DNA of 5,845 bases from DASUHT01 sp051955775 (GTDB lineage: Bacteria; Actinomycetota; Thermoleophilia; Gaiellales; JAICJC01), in assembly GCA_051955775.1 (NCBI GenBank), contig JBQCGJ010000400.1, forward strand, positions 1-5,845. Reading direction: 5' to 3'. Each line of letters opens with the position of its first letter. Position 1 is the first letter of the stretch. Made by a program: the position numbers and the translations under genes. The notes beneath the pieces are model-generated. The model ran no database searches and was not told the origin of the DNA. It saw only the letters and a program-made list of their open reading frames with translations. Positions 5,775-5,845 of this stretch are shown here, in pieces.

Positions 5775-5776
5775 AT

Positions 5777-5845
5777 TCAGAGGATCTTCAGGTCCTTGGG
5801 ATACATGGTCAGGCGCTCGCAGCCGTCGGCGGTCACGATCGCCAG
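5777..5845 (-). CDS. pepQ: C-terminal end of a PepQ-type Xaa-Pro peptidase (M24 family), gene enters from the right edge
   Basis: The last 22 codons before a TGA at 5777-5779 read LAIVTADGCERLTMYPKDLK followed by IL. This resembles the C-terminal strand of M24 Xaa-Pro aminopeptidases/dipeptidases, which commonly ends VTEDGCExLTxxPKDLxxL. These metalloenzymes cleave the bond before or after proline in peptides. The metal ligands lie upstream, outside the window. The reading frame is short, so the call depends on this tail pattern and on the well-known pepQ-efp gene order. The stop is 40 bases before efp. Aminopeptidase versus dipeptidase cannot be decided here. Confidence 0.78.
   Translation of the reverse strand: MAIVTADGCERLTMYPKDLKIL

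Noticed and set aside
1..5845. CRISPR arrays, tRNA/rRNA genes, insertion sequences or long repeats
   Set aside because: Coding sequence fills nearly the whole window and I saw no repeated units, tRNA-like cloverleaf or transposase motifs.

Overview
The window is a compact, strongly GC-rich (roughly 70% by eye) bacterial chromosomal segment with every gene on the minus strand. Reading in the direction of transcription (right to left) the order is: end of a PepQ-type Xaa-Pro peptidase, efp, a fusion of a degenerate carboxyltransferase domain with AccB (biotin carboxyl carrier protein), accC, an Asp23/Gls24 (DUF322) protein, nusB, xseB, an IspA-type polyprenyl synthase, and the start of tlyA. 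This is the conserved pepQ-efp-accBC-asp23-nusB-(xse)-ispA-tlyA housekeeping cluster known from Bacillus and relatives and from deep Actinomycetota. High GC, GTG starts and the gene complement suggest a deep-branching actinomycete, for example class Thermoleophilia. That placement is inference.

The cluster is packed very tightly. There are 40 bases between pepQ and efp and 7 between efp and the accB fusion. Every later junction is a stop/start overlap of 1 base (TGATG) or 4 bases (ATGA or GTGA). Several starts have no recognisable Shine-Dalgarno sequence, so translational coupling probably links much of the set. The 40-base gap holds a small GC hairpin and a TAGACT -10-like element so close to the efp ATG that a leaderless or nearly leaderless efp transcript is plausible. 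There are no RNA genes, mobile elements, repeats or CRISPR arrays, and no gene-free stretch longer than 40 bases.

The genes serve translation and transcription (EF-P, NusB, TlyA), the first half-reaction of fatty-acid synthesis (AccC plus the AccB domain; the AccA/AccD carboxyltransferase is not here), DNA repair (XseB, without XseA) and isoprenoid synthesis (IspA). The standout is the 592-residue accB fusion. Its first ~430 residues have the overall pattern of the pyruvate carboxylase/oxaloacetate decarboxylase alpha carboxyltransferase domain, but by hand alignment all four metal ligands and the catalytic threonine are replaced. It looks like an intact pseudoenzyme joined to an ACC-type biotin carrier, placed directly before biotin carboxylase. 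Its linker also carries a PPPP run, a classic EF-P-dependent stall motif, directly downstream of efp.
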